Shown: positions 26,396 through 35,812, counted from the stretch's first letter. The stretch is DNA of 64,000 nt from B1 sp964355075 (GCA_964355075.1 CAYHCF010000015.1:21256-85255); one strand, 5' to 3'. The notes: generated by a model not told the origin, from the letters alone. Translations and numbers: made by a program.

Positions 26396-28780
26396 ATGAG
26401 TAAGAATTTAGTAATTGTAGAGTCACCGGCAAAAGCCAAAACTATTGAGAAATTTTTAGGGAGTGATTACATTGTAAAATCGTGTTTTGGACATATCCGT
26501 GATTTGGCAAAAGGAGATGAAGCTATTGACGTAAATAATAGTTTTACACCCCGATATGAAGTTAGCGACGATAAGAAAAACATTGTAGCGGAGCTCAAAA
26601 AACTGGCAAAAGATGCATCCATGGTTTGGCTGGCATCGGATGAGGATCGTGAGGGAGAAGCCATAAGTTGGCATCTGAGTGAGGTATTGAAATTAGATGT
26701 TAATAAGACCAAAAGGATTGTTTTTAATGAAATCACCAAGCCTGCGATTTTAGAAGCCATTCAAAACCCAAGAGGAATTGACAAGAACTTAGTGGATGCT
26801 CAGCAGGCACGCAGGGTATTGGATCGTTTGGTTGGCTTTGAATTATCGCCGGTTTTATGGAAAAAAATAAAAGCTAATTTAAGTGCAGGCAGGGTTCAAT
26901 CGGTTGCTGTTCGTTTGATTGTTGACCGGGAGCGGGAGATTAATATTTTCAATTATTCTGCATCATTCAGAGTGCTTGCCCGATTTAATGTGGGAGGTAA
27001 ACAAATGGATGCTGAATTAGGCAAACGATTTGAAACCGAAGCGGAGGCAAGTGCCTTTCTGGAAAAGTGCAAAGGAGCCACTTTCACAATTAGTAACTTA
27101 GAGGTAAAACCAAGTGAAAAGGCTCCTGCTCCTCCATTTACCACTTCCACATTGCAACAGGAAGCAAGCCGAAAAATGGGTTTTGGCGTAAGTGTAACCA
27201 TGGGCATTGCTCAAAAATTATATGAGCAGGGGTTTATTACTTATATGAGAACGGATAGCGTAAACCTGTCAGAAACCGCTATTCAATCGGCTCAGCAATA
27301 CATCAGCAAAAATTTTGGCGAAAGATATAGTCGTCCGATGCGTTATACCACCAAAAATGATAGTGCTCAGGAGGCTCACGAGGCCATTCGTCCTACCTAT
27401 TTCGAGAGTGTTGAAATATCAGGAACTGCTCAGGAAAAACGACTTTATGATTTGATTTATAAACGCGCTATTGCCTCACAAATGGCAAAAGCTCAAATCG
27501 AAAAAACCTTTGCAACTGTTGATATTTCGGGCATGTCTGATCAATTAATTGCTACTGGTGAGATCCTGAAATTTGATGGATTTTTAAAAGTATATCTGGA
27601 AAGTACAGATGAAGATTCTGACGAGGATTCAAGCAAAATGTTGCCTCCGGTGAAAGTTGGGGAAAGCTTAAGTTTGTTAAATCTGAATGCTACCGAGAGG
27701 TATACGCGACCTGCCCCGCGATATACAGAAGCAAGTCTCGTTAAAAAATTAGAGGAACTTGGAATAGGTCGGCCTTCAACTTATGCGCCCACTATTTCAA
27801 CCATTCAAAAAAGGGGTTATGTTGTAAAGGAAGACAGGGATGGAAAAGAGCGGGAGTTTGTTAGTTTGGTTCTTGAAAAAAACGAGTTGATGCGAACGGT
27901 GAAAGTAGAAAAGTTTGCCAGTGAGAAATCAAAATTATTCCCAAGTGATATAGGAATGATTGTTACGGATTTTCTGAACAAACACTTTGATAAAATAATG
28001 GATTTTGGATTTACTGCCAGTGTAGAGGAGGAATTTGATAAAATTGCCAGAGGTCAGTTGGTTTGGAATAAAATGATCGCAAAATTCTATGGGCCATTTC
28101 ATGCAGATGTTGTTAATACGAGTGAAAATGCGGAACGTCAGAATGCCGAAAGAAGCCTTGGAATTGAACCTGAATCGGGGAATACGGTCTATGTGAAGGT
28201 TGGCCGGTATGGACCTTTTGCACAAATAGGCGAAAATTCGGATAATGAAAAAGAAAAACCGCGTTATGCCAGTTTAAGAACCGGACAGTTAGTTGAAACG
28301 ATTACACTGGAAGAAGCAATTGATTTATTTAAGCTGCCTCGTGTGGTTGGACAATTTGAAGGCAAGGATATCAAAGCGGCCATTGGTCGGTTTGGCCCTT
28401 ATCTGGTTCACAACAGCAAGTTCATCAGCATTCCGAAAACGGATGATGTATTTGAAATAACCATTGACAGGGCAATTGAATTAATTGAGGGTAAAAGGGT
28501 TTCGGATGCCAACAGACTCCTCAGGACTTTTGCCGAAGATGATGATTTGAAAATATTAAATGGAAGGTGGGGCCCTTATATTTCCAAAGGAAAGGAAAAC
28601 TATCGTTTATCAAAATCAGTAAAGGTTGAAGAACTTACTTATTCTTTTGTTTTAGAGATCATTGAGGCAGAGAGCAAATCGGCTTCCGGAAAGGCAGTAG
28701 CCAAAAAAGCAGCTGGGAAAAATGAACCTGAAAAAAAGAGTATCACCCGGAAATCACCGACAAAGAAAGGTAAAATATAA
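26396..28780 (+). CDS. topA: DNA topoisomerase I
   Basis: A 794-residue type IA topoisomerase that relaxes negative supercoils. TOPRIM domain at the start (NLVIVESPAKAKTIEKFLG, then the DEDREGEAISWHL acidic motif). The active-site tyrosine is in GFITYMRTDS. The catalytic core runs to about 580. The C-terminal part holds repeats of the YGPFAQIGE/FGPYLVHN/WGPYISKG type instead of zinc fingers, as usual in Bacteroidota. The tail is Lys-rich. The downstream gene starts 9 bases later and is probably co-transcribed. Confidence 0.98.
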   Translation: MSKNLVIVESPAKAKTIEKFLGSDYIVKSCFGHIRDLAKGDEAIDVNNSFTPRYEVSDDKKNIVAELKKLAKDASMVWLASDEDREGEAISWHLSEVLKLDVNKTKRIVFNEITKPAILEAIQNPRGIDKNLVDAQQARRVLDRLVGFELSPVLWKKIKANLSAGRVQSVAVRLIVDREREINIFNYSASFRVLARFNVGGKQMDAELGKRFETEAEASAFLEKCKGATFTISNLEVKPSEKAPAPPFTTSTLQQEASRKMGFGVSVTMGIAQKLYEQGFITYMRTDSVNLSETAIQSAQQYISKNFGERYSRPMRYTTKNDSAQEAHEAIRPTYFESVEISGTAQEKRLYDLIYKRAIASQMAKAQIEKTFATVDISGMSDQLIATGEILKFDGFLKVYLESTDEDSDEDSSKMLPPVKVGESLSLLNLNATERYTRPAPRYTEASLVKKLEELGIGRPSTYAPTISTIQKRGYVVKEDRDGKEREFVSLVLEKNELMRTVKVEKFASEKSKLFPSDIGMIVTDFLNKHFDKIMDFGFTASVEEEFDKIARGQLVWNKMIAKFYGPFHADVVNTSENAERQNAERSLGIEPESGNTVYVKVGRYGPFAQIGENSDNEKEKPRYASLRTGQLVETITLEEAIDLFKLPRVVGQFEGKDIKAAIGRFGPYLVHNSKFISIPKTDDVFEITIDRAIELIEGKRVSDANRLLRTFAEDDDLKILNGRWGPYISKGKENYRLSKSVKVEELTYSFVLEIIEAESKSASGKAVAKKAAGKNEPEKKSITRKSPTKKGKI

Positions 28781-28789
28781 TACTGCTTT

Positions 28790-29725
28790 ATGACTGATTC
28801 GGAATTAAGGTCGCTTGTTGCTTTGTTGGATGATGATGATCCGGAAGTACTTAAGCATATCGAAAGCAAAATTCTGGAGTTAGGCTCGCCTATTATTCCA
28901 TTTTTGGAAAATGAATGGGGTTTCATGAAAGATATTTATCATCAGCAAAAAGTTGAAAATATCATACACCGGATTCAGTATAACGACCTTTATGATTCAT
29001 TTGTTACCTGGTATAAAAGTGGCGAACAGGATTTATTACATGGTGTGTATTTAATCGCCAGATACCGGTTCCCCGATTTACAAAAGCAAAAGATCATCAA
29101 TTCCATCGAAAAACTGAGGTTAGACGTTTGGTTGGAGATGAACTATGATTTGGGTCCGTATGAAAAGGTAAGAATCATCAACTATATTTTATATATGGTA
29201 CATGGATTCAAAGGTAATGTTAGCAATTACCACGATCCGAAAAACTCTTTCATCAATGAAGTTTTGGAGACGAAAAGTGGCAATCCGATCTTACTGGCTG
29301 TCATTTATATTCTGATTTCTCAAAAACTGAATATTCCTATTTATGGTGTAAACCTGCCGCAGCATTTTGTATTGGCTTATCTGGATGAATTTGGTAAAAG
29401 CAATGTTGAAATGAAGTTCAATGAGATTGAAAAATTGATGAATCAGAAAGGGAAAATATTGTTTTATATCAACGCCTTTAATATGGGCGCGATTTTTACC
29501 AAAACTAACCTTGATCAGTTTTTAAGTCAGATTAAAATTGAACCCAAAGAAGATTTTCTCAAACCTTGTTCAAACCTTGACATTATAAAACGCGTATTGC
29601 GCAACCTGGCTTCAGCTTATGAAAAACAAGGACACCTTCAAAAGCAAAAAGAAATCCAGCAATTATTGTTTGCTTTGGGTGAACCACCAATTGGTTCATT
29701 TCATGATGTGAACGAGGGGGAGTAG
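28790..29725 (+). CDS. SirB1-type transglutaminase-like protein
   Basis: A 311-residue cytosolic protein. The core stretch (about 135-200) with GNVSNYHDPKNSFINEVLET, then KSGNPILLAVIYILISQKL and VNLPQHFVLAYLDE is characteristic of the SirB1/transglutaminase-like family, whose members are found next to many housekeeping genes. The catalytic Cys of true transglutaminases is not evident at the expected place (GNPILLAVIY), so enzymatic activity is doubtful. The first 120 residues are helical and may be HEAT-like. Downstream of topA by 9 bases. Physiological role unknown. Confidence 0.8.
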   Translation: MTDSELRSLVALLDDDDPEVLKHIESKILELGSPIIPFLENEWGFMKDIYHQQKVENIIHRIQYNDLYDSFVTWYKSGEQDLLHGVYLIARYRFPDLQKQKIINSIEKLRLDVWLEMNYDLGPYEKVRIINYILYMVHGFKGNVSNYHDPKNSFINEVLETKSGNPILLAVIYILISQKLNIPIYGVNLPQHFVLAYLDEFGKSNVEMKFNEIEKLMNQKGKILFYINAFNMGAIFTKTNLDQFLSQIKIEPKEDFLKPCSNLDIIKRVLRNLASAYEKQGHLQKQKEIQQLLFALGEPPIGSFHDVNEGE

Positions 29726-29735
29726 GAGCTAGAGA

Positions 29736-29787
29736 TTGGCCCTTCCCTTCGGCTAGCTCAGGGCAAGCTCAGCTCAGGATGAAAGGT
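29736..29787. repeat. Dispersed palindromic repeat (diverged copy 2)
   Basis: Contains CCCTTCCCTTCGGCTAGCTC and a following CTCAGCTCAGGATGA, clearly related to the repeats at 590 and 59997 but with substitutions and no 7-bp flanking arrays. It lies in the narrow gap between two convergent genes. Confidence 0.6.
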
Positions 29788-29804
29788 GGAGGAGGGAGAT
29801 GGGG

Positions 29805-31361
29805 TTAGATAATCACTTCTTCGCCTGACTTATTCATAAACTTATAATTTACCAGATGAAGTGCGTTGTTTGGCACAACTTTTATAAATTGTTTGTATTT
29901 GAACCACCATTGCATGCGGGGCGATTTGAAGAAACCTCTGGTTAAAAAGGCCGCCAGATAGGGGTGAACCTCGAGGCTGAAGTCTTTTAATCTCAGGTTT
30001 TGAACCAGGTATTGGATATGTGTTTCAATGTCATCAATAATACTAACACTCGATTGAATTTCACCGCTTCCCATGCAGGTTGGGCATTTTTCGGCAGTAA
30101 CCACAGCCATTTCGGGTCGAACTCTTTGCCGCGTAAGTTGAATTAACCCAAAAGGACTCATTGGCAAAATTTTATGTTTTGCCCGATCGCTGGTCATGAG
30201 CTCTTTTAATTTTTCATAAACCAATTTTCGGTTACCGGCAGTTTTCAGGTCAATTAAGTCAATTACAATAATTCCACCCATATCCCGTAAACGCAATTGG
30301 CGAGCAATTTCCTCAACGGCTTCCATGTTAACTTTCAGGGCGTTTTCTTCCTGGTTTACTCCTTTGTTTGAGGTGTTTCCGCTATTTACATCAATTACGT
30401 GTAATGCTTCTGTATGTTCTATAATTAAATAAGAGCCACCCGAAAAATTTACTTCTTTGCCGAAACTGGTTTTAATTTGCTTATCAATCCCGAAATTTTC
30501 AAAAATAGGAAGCTTTCCGGTATAGAGTTTCACTATCTTTTCAAGTTCAGGAGATTTATCTTTCAGATAGTTTTTAATTTTCAGATACAAAAAATTATCA
30601 TTCAGGTGAATACCGGTATAGGAATCATTTACCAAATCACGTACAAGGGTTAAAGTCCGGTTGCTTTCGCCTAAAACTTTTTGAGGTGGAGTTGCTTCTT
30701 TGAGTTGCGTGCACATCTCTTTCCACTTGTTCATTAATTCTCTCAGATCATTTTGAAGATCTTCAATCTTTTCACCTTCGGCATTTGTTCTGATGATAAC
30801 TCCGAAATTCTCAGGTTTTATTGCCTGAACAGCCTCTTTCAGTCTGCGGCGTTCGTCTTGTTTGGCAATTTTTTTAGAAATACTGATGCTATTATCAAAA
30901 GGCATCATAACCAGAAAGCGACCAGCTAATGAAAGTTCTGATGTTAAGCGCGGACCTTTATTGGATATAGGTTCTTTGCTAACCTGAACCAAAATCTGCT
31001 GATTTCGTTTCAGGATTTCGGTTACCTTTCCACCCTTGTGAATGTCTGCTTCCAAGTGCTGTTGAAGGATGCTATATTCATTGGGACGGCTATTTTGCAG
31101 AATCCGGGTAAATTTCAACAAGGATTGAATCTGTGGACCGAGGTCGAGGTAATGGAGAAAGGCATCCTTTTCGTGACCAACGTCAACAAATGCTGCATTT
31201 AATCCACCCATTATTTTTCCGATGGTTCCTAGATAGATATCGCCAACCAGAAAATTATTATTTTGGCGCTCATGATGAAGTTCGATTAGCTTTTTATCAT
31301 TAAGTATCGCTATATCGATCCCTCCCGAAGGGTTTGAACTGATTATTAATTCGTTATTCAC
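29805..31361 (-). CDS. rng: Ribonuclease E/G family endonuclease
   Basis: A 518-residue RNase of the short, RNase G type. An S1-like RNA-binding domain is near the start (NFLVGDIYLGTIGKIMGGLN, then AAFVDVGHEKDAFLH). The catalytic Mg-binding aspartates lie in HVIDVNSGNTSNKG and IIVIDLIDLKT. The Zn-link is CPTCMGSG (about 420). It processes rRNA precursors and degrades mRNA. The start codon is GTG (31359-31361), supported by alignment of the first residues to the family. It ends a leftward cluster hup - TPR gene - COX24-like gene - rng. Confidence 0.95.
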   Translation of the reverse strand: MNNELIISSNPSGGIDIAILNDKKLIELHHERQNNNFLVGDIYLGTIGKIMGGLNAAFVDVGHEKDAFLHYLDLGPQIQSLLKFTRILQNSRPNEYSILQQHLEADIHKGGKVTEILKRNQQILVQVSKEPISNKGPRLTSELSLAGRFLVMMPFDNSISISKKIAKQDERRRLKEAVQAIKPENFGVIIRTNAEGEKIEDLQNDLRELMNKWKEMCTQLKEATPPQKVLGESNRTLTLVRDLVNDSYTGIHLNDNFLYLKIKNYLKDKSPELEKIVKLYTGKLPIFENFGIDKQIKTSFGKEVNFSGGSYLIIEHTEALHVIDVNSGNTSNKGVNQEENALKVNMEAVEEIARQLRLRDMGGIIVIDLIDLKTAGNRKLVYEKLKELMTSDRAKHKILPMSPFGLIQLTRQRVRPEMAVVTAEKCPTCMGSGEIQSSVSIIDDIETHIQYLVQNLRLKDFSLEVHPYLAAFLTRGFFKSPRMQWWFKYKQFIKVVPNNALHLVNYKFMNKSGEEVII

Positions 31362-31454
31362 TGCAATAAATTATTATATGTCCTCAAAAAAAATTGAGAC
31401 AACAGGTGAGGGAGAGTAAAAAGGAATAACTTAAGATGTTAGGAAGAAAAGGGA

Positions 31455-31544
31455 TTACTTTTTCTTATGTCTATTTTTACGTAGACGCTTTTTACGTTTG
31501 TGGGTTGCGATTTTATGACGCTTTCTTTTCTTACCGCTTGGCAT
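31455..31544 (-). CDS. 29-residue basic COX24/AURKAIP1-like (bS22/mS38-type) protein
   Basis: A very short gene that ORF callers often miss. The translation is MPSGKKRKRHKIATHKRKKR followed by nine more residues (LRKNRHKKK), ending in TAA at 31455-31457. More than half the residues are Lys or Arg, and the K-K-R-x-K-x-R-K-K core is that of the COX24/AURKAIP1 family. Relatives in mycobacteria (bS22) and mitochondria (mS38) are small-subunit ribosomal proteins, so this one probably binds the ribosome. It begins 2 bases after the end of the TPR gene in the same direction, followed by rng. Such a peptide is typical in Bacteroidota. Role inferred from the family. Confidence 0.75.
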   Translation of the reverse strand: MPSGKKRKRHKIATHKRKKRLRKNRHKKK

Positions 31545-31546
31545 GG

Positions 31547-32389
31547 TTATTTAGATTTTTTAAGATTATTGATAGTAACATCTATATTTTTCTTTGCTTC
31601 ATCCTCATGCACTAAACTTTTAAAAGTTTGAAATGCATTTATGGCTTCTTGCTTTTTCCCTAACTGGCTGTATGCCTGGCCAAGGTAATAATGGAATTCG
31701 GCATTCAAAGGCTGTATTTTCACAAGAGTTTCAAAACGTTGAGCGGCTTTATCAACTTGTCCACTGCGCATCGACAGCATCCCAAGTGTATAATTGGCAT
31801 CAATATTAAATGAATCTCTGCGCGTAACATCCTTCAACAACTGTACACCCTTCATCATATCTATATCGTTCTGGATATAACAAATAGCCAATGCATTTTT
31901 TGCTTCAATATTATTTTCATTCAGGGCTACTACCTTTTCGAAAGCAATAATTGCCTGTTTTGAAGCATAAATCTGCATTGCGGTGTCTTGGCAGGTTGCC
32001 GCAAATTCGTAATATTTAAGTCCGGCTTTGAACCAGGTGTTTTCATCATTTATTCTGACAGCAATTTTGGTCAGATAAAATGCTGAAACCAACCTGAAGT
32101 TTAACGAATCCCAGGTTCTTGCCAAATTAGCCATACTGAAAACGCCTGCATTTTCAGTAAAAGCTAATTTAGTTTGTTCCTGAACGTTGTTAAGGGCTTC
32201 CGGACTTAAAGAATCTTTTAACCCGCTCAAATAGGCATCGAAGTCGAATGTTCTACTGACCACATTATCAGGGATACTTACGCTTGGCTCAATGGATGAA
32301 GCTGAAGATTTATAATTTAAATAAACCAAAATTCCAACAAGACCCAGCAAAACCCCAATGATGATGATTTGAGCTTTGTTAAAACGCAT
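31547..32389 (-). CDS. Membrane-anchored TPR protein
   Basis: A 280-residue protein with one N-terminal membrane segment (about 7-26, IIIIGVLLGLVGILVYLNY) and then a soluble region with at least three tetratricopeptide repeats (about 130-275, for example AAQRFETLVKIQPLNAEFHY and YLGQAYSQLGKKQEAINAF). TPRs bind other proteins. Its ATG overlaps the hup stop (TAATG), so it is translationally coupled to hup. No catalytic domain. Partner unknown. Confidence 0.82.
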   Translation of the reverse strand: MRFNKAQIIIIGVLLGLVGILVYLNYKSSASSIEPSVSIPDNVVSRTFDFDAYLSGLKDSLSPEALNNVQEQTKLAFTENAGVFSMANLARTWDSLNFRLVSAFYLTKIAVRINDENTWFKAGLKYYEFAATCQDTAMQIYASKQAIIAFEKVVALNENNIEAKNALAICYIQNDIDMMKGVQLLKDVTRRDSFNIDANYTLGMLSMRSGQVDKAAQRFETLVKIQPLNAEFHYYLGQAYSQLGKKQEAINAFQTFKSLVHEDEAKKNIDVTINNLKKSK

Positions 32390-32730
32390 TAAGCTTCTCT
32401 TAATGCCTGTTTAGCTTCCGCTTCTCTTTTGGTAGCAGTAGCTTTCACTACTTCGCTTTTCTTAATTTTTTCAACAAAAGTTTTGGCTGGTTTAAACGAT
32501 GGAATGTAATGCTCATCGATTACCATAGCGGTATTTTTTGAAATGTTACGTGCAATTTTCTTGGCACGTTTTTTAATGATAAATGAACCAAATCCACGGA
32601 AATAAACATTCTTCCCGTCGGTCATGTTACTGCGAACCACTTTAAAAAATGATTCTACCACTTCCTGAACTTGATTTTTCTCCACACCTGTTTTTAGTGA
32701 AATCTCTTGGATAATTTCTGCTTTAGTCAT
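32389..32730 (-). CDS. hup: HU-family DNA-binding protein
   Basis: A 113-residue histone-like protein. The HU core is clear: MTKAEIIQEISLKTGVEKNQ at the start, RGFGSFIIKKRAKKIARN with the DNA-binding arm, and the closing FKPAKTFVEKIKK. A Lys/Ala-rich tail of about 20 residues extends beyond the usual 90-residue core, as often seen in Bacteroidota. It bends and packages DNA. First gene of the leftward cluster. Confidence 0.96.
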   Translation of the reverse strand: MTKAEIIQEISLKTGVEKNQVQEVVESFFKVVRSNMTDGKNVYFRGFGSFIIKKRAKKIARNISKNTAMVIDEHYIPSFKPAKTFVEKIKKSEVVKATATKREAEAKQALREA

Positions 32731-32798
32731 TGTTAATCTGTATTATATTTTGAATAGTTAAAAATTGGATTCAGGAAAGATCCCTCGTAAGGGGTTGC

Positions 32799-32806
32799 AA
32801 ATGTAT
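32799..32806 (-). promoter_or_regulatory. -7 element of hup
   Basis: Reverse strand reads TACATTTG, an exact TAnnTTTG match. It is about 70 bases from the hup start. The -33 region is T-rich without a clear TTTG. Confidence 0.45.
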
Positions 32807-32818
32807 GTATTAGAACTG

Positions 32819-32855
32819 AAAAATGATATTTTTTTTATAAAAAAAATCATTTTTC
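32819..32855. repeat. AT-rich inverted repeat between hup and mutY
   Basis: GAAAATGATATTTTTTTT and AAAAAAAATCATTTTTC form a near-perfect palindrome around a 2-3 base centre. It sits in the divergent promoter region of hup and mutY. It could be an operator or a bent-DNA element. Confidence 0.4.
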
Positions 32856-32871
32856 TTGCAAAGGAATAAAA

Positions 32872-33933
32872 ATGGTACAAAAACAACTTCTAATTTGGTA
32901 TGCTCAAAACAAGAGAAATCTACCCTGGAGAAATACCTCTGATCCTTATATTATATGGCTTTCGGAGGTTATTCTGCAACAAACAAGGGTGCAACAGGGC
33001 TTACCCTATTTTATAAAATTTACTGATAAATATCAATCAATAAAAAAACTTTCCAGCGCTCCAAATGACGAAATAATGAAAATTTGGCAAGGTTTGGGTT
33101 ATTATAGCAGGGCAAGAAATATGCATGAGACTGCAAAATTTTTGACCAAACACCATCATGGCAAATTCCCCGAAACTTATGTAGAGTTGATTAAATTAAA
33201 AGGAATTGGCCCCTATACTGCTGCAGCCATAGCAAGTTTTGCTTTTGGAGAGGCCGTGGCGGTTGTGGATGGAAATGTTTACCGGGTTCTTTCCCGATTT
33301 TATGCCTTTGATGAACCCATCAACTCCCCGAATGGGAAAAAGGCTTTTGCCATACTTGCCGATGAGCTGTTAAATAAAAAGGAGCCGGCGCTGCATAACC
33401 AGGCCATGATGGAATTGGGATCTTTGGTTTGTAAGCCTCAAAATCCGAATTGCCCGGAATGTCCGTTTCAAATAAAATGTCAGGCTTTTATTCAAAACAA
33501 ACAGGCGTATTATCCTCAAAAACTGAAAAAACAAGCTATCAGGAAGAGGTATTTTCACTATTTTTATTTTCTGGTTCAGGGAAAAACTGCCATATACAAA
33601 AGACCAGGTGGAGATATATGGCAAAATTTATATGATTTACCACTCCTTGAGTTTGATGTTTTCAAAAGTGAAGAAATGGTTTTGAATGAAATTAAAGAAT
33701 GGAATGTATTCAGGCTGCTAAAAAAGGACAGACTCAGAATTGCCTATCAAACCAAACATATTTTGACTCACCAACAGCTTTTTGCAACATTCTGGATAGT
33801 AAATTTATCAAAAAGACCTAAATTGGATGGGGAAATGATTTGGGTAGAGCCGGGCGAATTGAAAAATTATGCGATATCAAGATTGTTTGATAAGTTTTTA
33901 ATTAATAATAAATCAGATTATGAGTTTAAATAA
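32872..33933 (+). CDS. mutY: A/G-specific adenine DNA glycosylase
   Basis: A 353-residue repair enzyme that removes adenine opposite 8-oxoguanine. The HhH-GPD domain includes the catalytic Glu in SEVILQQTRV and Asp in VVDGNVYRVLSR, plus the LKGIGPYTAAAIASFAFG hairpin. The iron-sulfur cluster loop is CKPQNPNCPECPFQIKC (C-x6-C-x2-C-x5-C). A C-terminal NUDIX-like recognition domain follows (about 225-353). Its end overlaps the ssb start by 14 bases. It heads the mutY-ssb-gldE-gldD order known in gliding Bacteroidota. Confidence 0.97.
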   Translation: MVQKQLLIWYAQNKRNLPWRNTSDPYIIWLSEVILQQTRVQQGLPYFIKFTDKYQSIKKLSSAPNDEIMKIWQGLGYYSRARNMHETAKFLTKHHHGKFPETYVELIKLKGIGPYTAAAIASFAFGEAVAVVDGNVYRVLSRFYAFDEPINSPNGKKAFAILADELLNKKEPALHNQAMMELGSLVCKPQNPNCPECPFQIKCQAFIQNKQAYYPQKLKKQAIRKRYFHYFYFLVQGKTAIYKRPGGDIWQNLYDLPLLEFDVFKSEEMVLNEIKEWNVFRLLKKDRLRIAYQTKHILTHQQLFATFWIVNLSKRPKLDGEMIWVEPGELKNYAISRLFDKFLINNKSDYEFK

Positions 33934-34297
33934 AGTCATGTTAATAGGTCATTTGGGGCAGGACCCCATTGTACGCTATTTGGAAAATAACCGCGTTGTA
34001 GCAAAATTTACGCTGGCAACAAATGAAGTATATCTTGATAAGGCAGGAGAAAAGAAAACCGAAACGGAATGGCATGAAATTGAAGTATGGGATCAATTGG
34101 CAAAATCGGTTGATCAACTGTATCAAAAAAGTTATTTAAAAAAAGGGACTCAGGTATATGTAGAAGGCAAAATAAGAACGGAGAATTATAGAGATAAAAG
34201 CGGTATGGAACAATACCGAAAAAAAATTAAAGCCAGTACCCTTTCCCTATTGAGCCAGCCAAAATCGGGTATGGAAAGCCATCATACGGATCAGTAA
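33920..34297 (+). CDS. ssb: Single-stranded DNA-binding protein, short form
   Basis: A 125-residue OB-fold protein: NKVMLIGHLGQDPIVRYLEN at the start, AKFTLATNE, TEWHEIEVW and GTQVYVEGKIRTENY are standard SSB strands. It ends in SLLSQPKSGMESHHTDQ and lacks the acidic DDxxPF tip by which SSBs recruit repair proteins. The genome may have a second, full SSB; this one may serve mutY or be specialised. Overlaps mutY by 14 bases. Confidence 0.9.
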   Translation: MSLNKVMLIGHLGQDPIVRYLENNRVVAKFTLATNEVYLDKAGEKKTETEWHEIEVWDQLAKSVDQLYQKSYLKKGTQVYVEGKIRTENYRDKSGMEQYRKKIKASTLSLLSQPKSGMESHHTDQ

Positions 34298-34411
34298 TTT
34301 CTTTGAAATTATTTTTCTAAACCATCACACAGTCAGGATACTACCTTAAATTTATAGATATATATAAGGCATTATTCCGGTGCAAATTCCGTTTTAACGC
34401 TCAAATTATAA

Positions 34412-34419
34412 TACTTTTG
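34412..34419 (+). promoter_or_regulatory. -7 element before gldE
   Basis: TACTTTTG matches TAnnTTTG and lies 50 bases before the gldE ATG. It lies in the 171-base gap that separates ssb from gldE, so gldE-gldD may have their own transcript. Confidence 0.4.
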
Positions 34420-34468
34420 CTGCGGTTAAGTCAGGATAAACACTAATTTGGCTATCTAAAAACAACAT

Positions 34469-35812
34469 ATGGGAGACCCTCCGCTTAGTTATATTATTGG
34501 CCAGATTTTAAACCCTGAACTCTGTTCGGCGGATTTGCTCAGCATTTTTTTTAGCGTGTTAAGTATTTTAATATTGATATTTTTATCAGCACTTTATTCC
34601 GGCTCTGAAAATGCTTTTTTTTCGCTCACCAAAGCTCAGATAAATGAATTGATCGAAATTCCCGGTGCCACTTCAAGGGCAATTATTTTTTTATTGCGAT
34701 ATCCAAAAAAGCTATTAGCAACCATTTTGATTGCCAATACATTTGTAAATATTGCCATTGTGTTAATTTCAACGTACTTATTTGCCACCGTATTTAATTT
34801 TCGTCTGTTTCCATTAACCGGATTTCTGGTTGAGGTTGTTATTGTAACTTTCATGCTGGTTCTTTTCGGGGAGGTAATGCCTAAAATATATTCCTTTCAA
34901 CATAATACAAAGGTGACACGCTTTGTGGCAGTTCCAATGTATAGCAGCTTCAAATTGTTTCAACCGTTTGTTTATTTGCTTGAAAAAAGTACCAGTATTA
35001 TTGATAAGCGCATTACCAAAAAGGGTCATATTTTAACATTGGATGAATTAACCCACGCCATTGATATTACTTCCGAAAAGGATTCTCCCAGGCAGGAAAG
35101 AAACATTTTAAAAGGCATTGTCAATTTTGGGAGTACCCATGTAAAGCAAATTATGAGGCAACGACCCGATATCGTAGCCATGGAACTTTCGGTTGGCTTT
35201 AAAGAACTCATACTTCAGATTGTTGATTCGGGGTATTCGCGCATTCCGATATACGAACATAATCTTGATCATATTAAAGGCATCCTGTTTACGAAAGACC
35301 TGTTGCCTCATATAAATGAACCGGATGACTTTAAGTGGCAAAGCCTGATCAGAAAACCCTTTTTTATTCCTGAAAGCAAGAAGATTGATGACTTATTAAA
35401 AGAGTTTCAAAGCAAACGAATGCATGTGGCCATCGTGGTAGATGAGTTTGGAGGTACCGAAGGCCTAGTGAGTATGGAGGATATCCTGGAAGAGATTTTT
35501 GGTGAAATTCAAGATGAGTTTGATAAAGAAGAACAAGTTTTCACTAAGATTAATGACCATACTTTTGTTTTCGAAGGCAAAATGATCATCAATGATGCCT
35601 GCAAATACATGGATGTAAATCCGGATATATTTGATGAGATCAGAAATGAAGCAGAAACCCTTGGCGGTATTTTATTAGAGCTTAATTCGTTTTTACCTAA
35701 ACTGGGTCAGGAAATTGTTTATAAGAATTTTACTTTTAAAATTGAATCCGTAGATAAAAGGAAAATCAATCGCATTAAAATCACCTTTACTTCCGATACC
35801 CATGTTCAATAG
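34469..35812 (+). CDS. gldE: Gliding motility-associated protein GldE (CorC/HlyC family)
   Basis: A 447-residue inner-membrane protein. N-terminal DUF21 transmembrane domain (about 20-165, SALYSGSENAFFSLTKAQIN, then ILIANTFVNIAIV). A CBS pair follows (about 200-340, VKQIMRQRPDIVAME and HVAIVVDEFGGTEGLVSMED). A CorC-type C-terminal domain covers about 360-440 (DEIRNEAETLGGILLE). Similar to haemolysin C/TlyC proteins. In Flavobacterium, gldE is linked with gldD, and increased GldE can partly replace GldD; both relate to gliding and T9SS. Its stop overlaps the gldD start by 11 bases. Confidence 0.9.
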   Translation: MGDPPLSYIIGQILNPELCSADLLSIFFSVLSILILIFLSALYSGSENAFFSLTKAQINELIEIPGATSRAIIFLLRYPKKLLATILIANTFVNIAIVLISTYLFATVFNFRLFPLTGFLVEVVIVTFMLVLFGEVMPKIYSFQHNTKVTRFVAVPMYSSFKLFQPFVYLLEKSTSIIDKRITKKGHILTLDELTHAIDITSEKDSPRQERNILKGIVNFGSTHVKQIMRQRPDIVAMELSVGFKELILQIVDSGYSRIPIYEHNLDHIKGILFTKDLLPHINEPDDFKWQSLIRKPFFIPESKKIDDLLKEFQSKRMHVAIVVDEFGGTEGLVSMEDILEEIFGEIQDEFDKEEQVFTKINDHTFVFEGKMIINDACKYMDVNPDIFDEIRNEAETLGGILLELNSFLPKLGQEIVYKNFTFKIESVDKRKINRIKITFTSDTHVQ

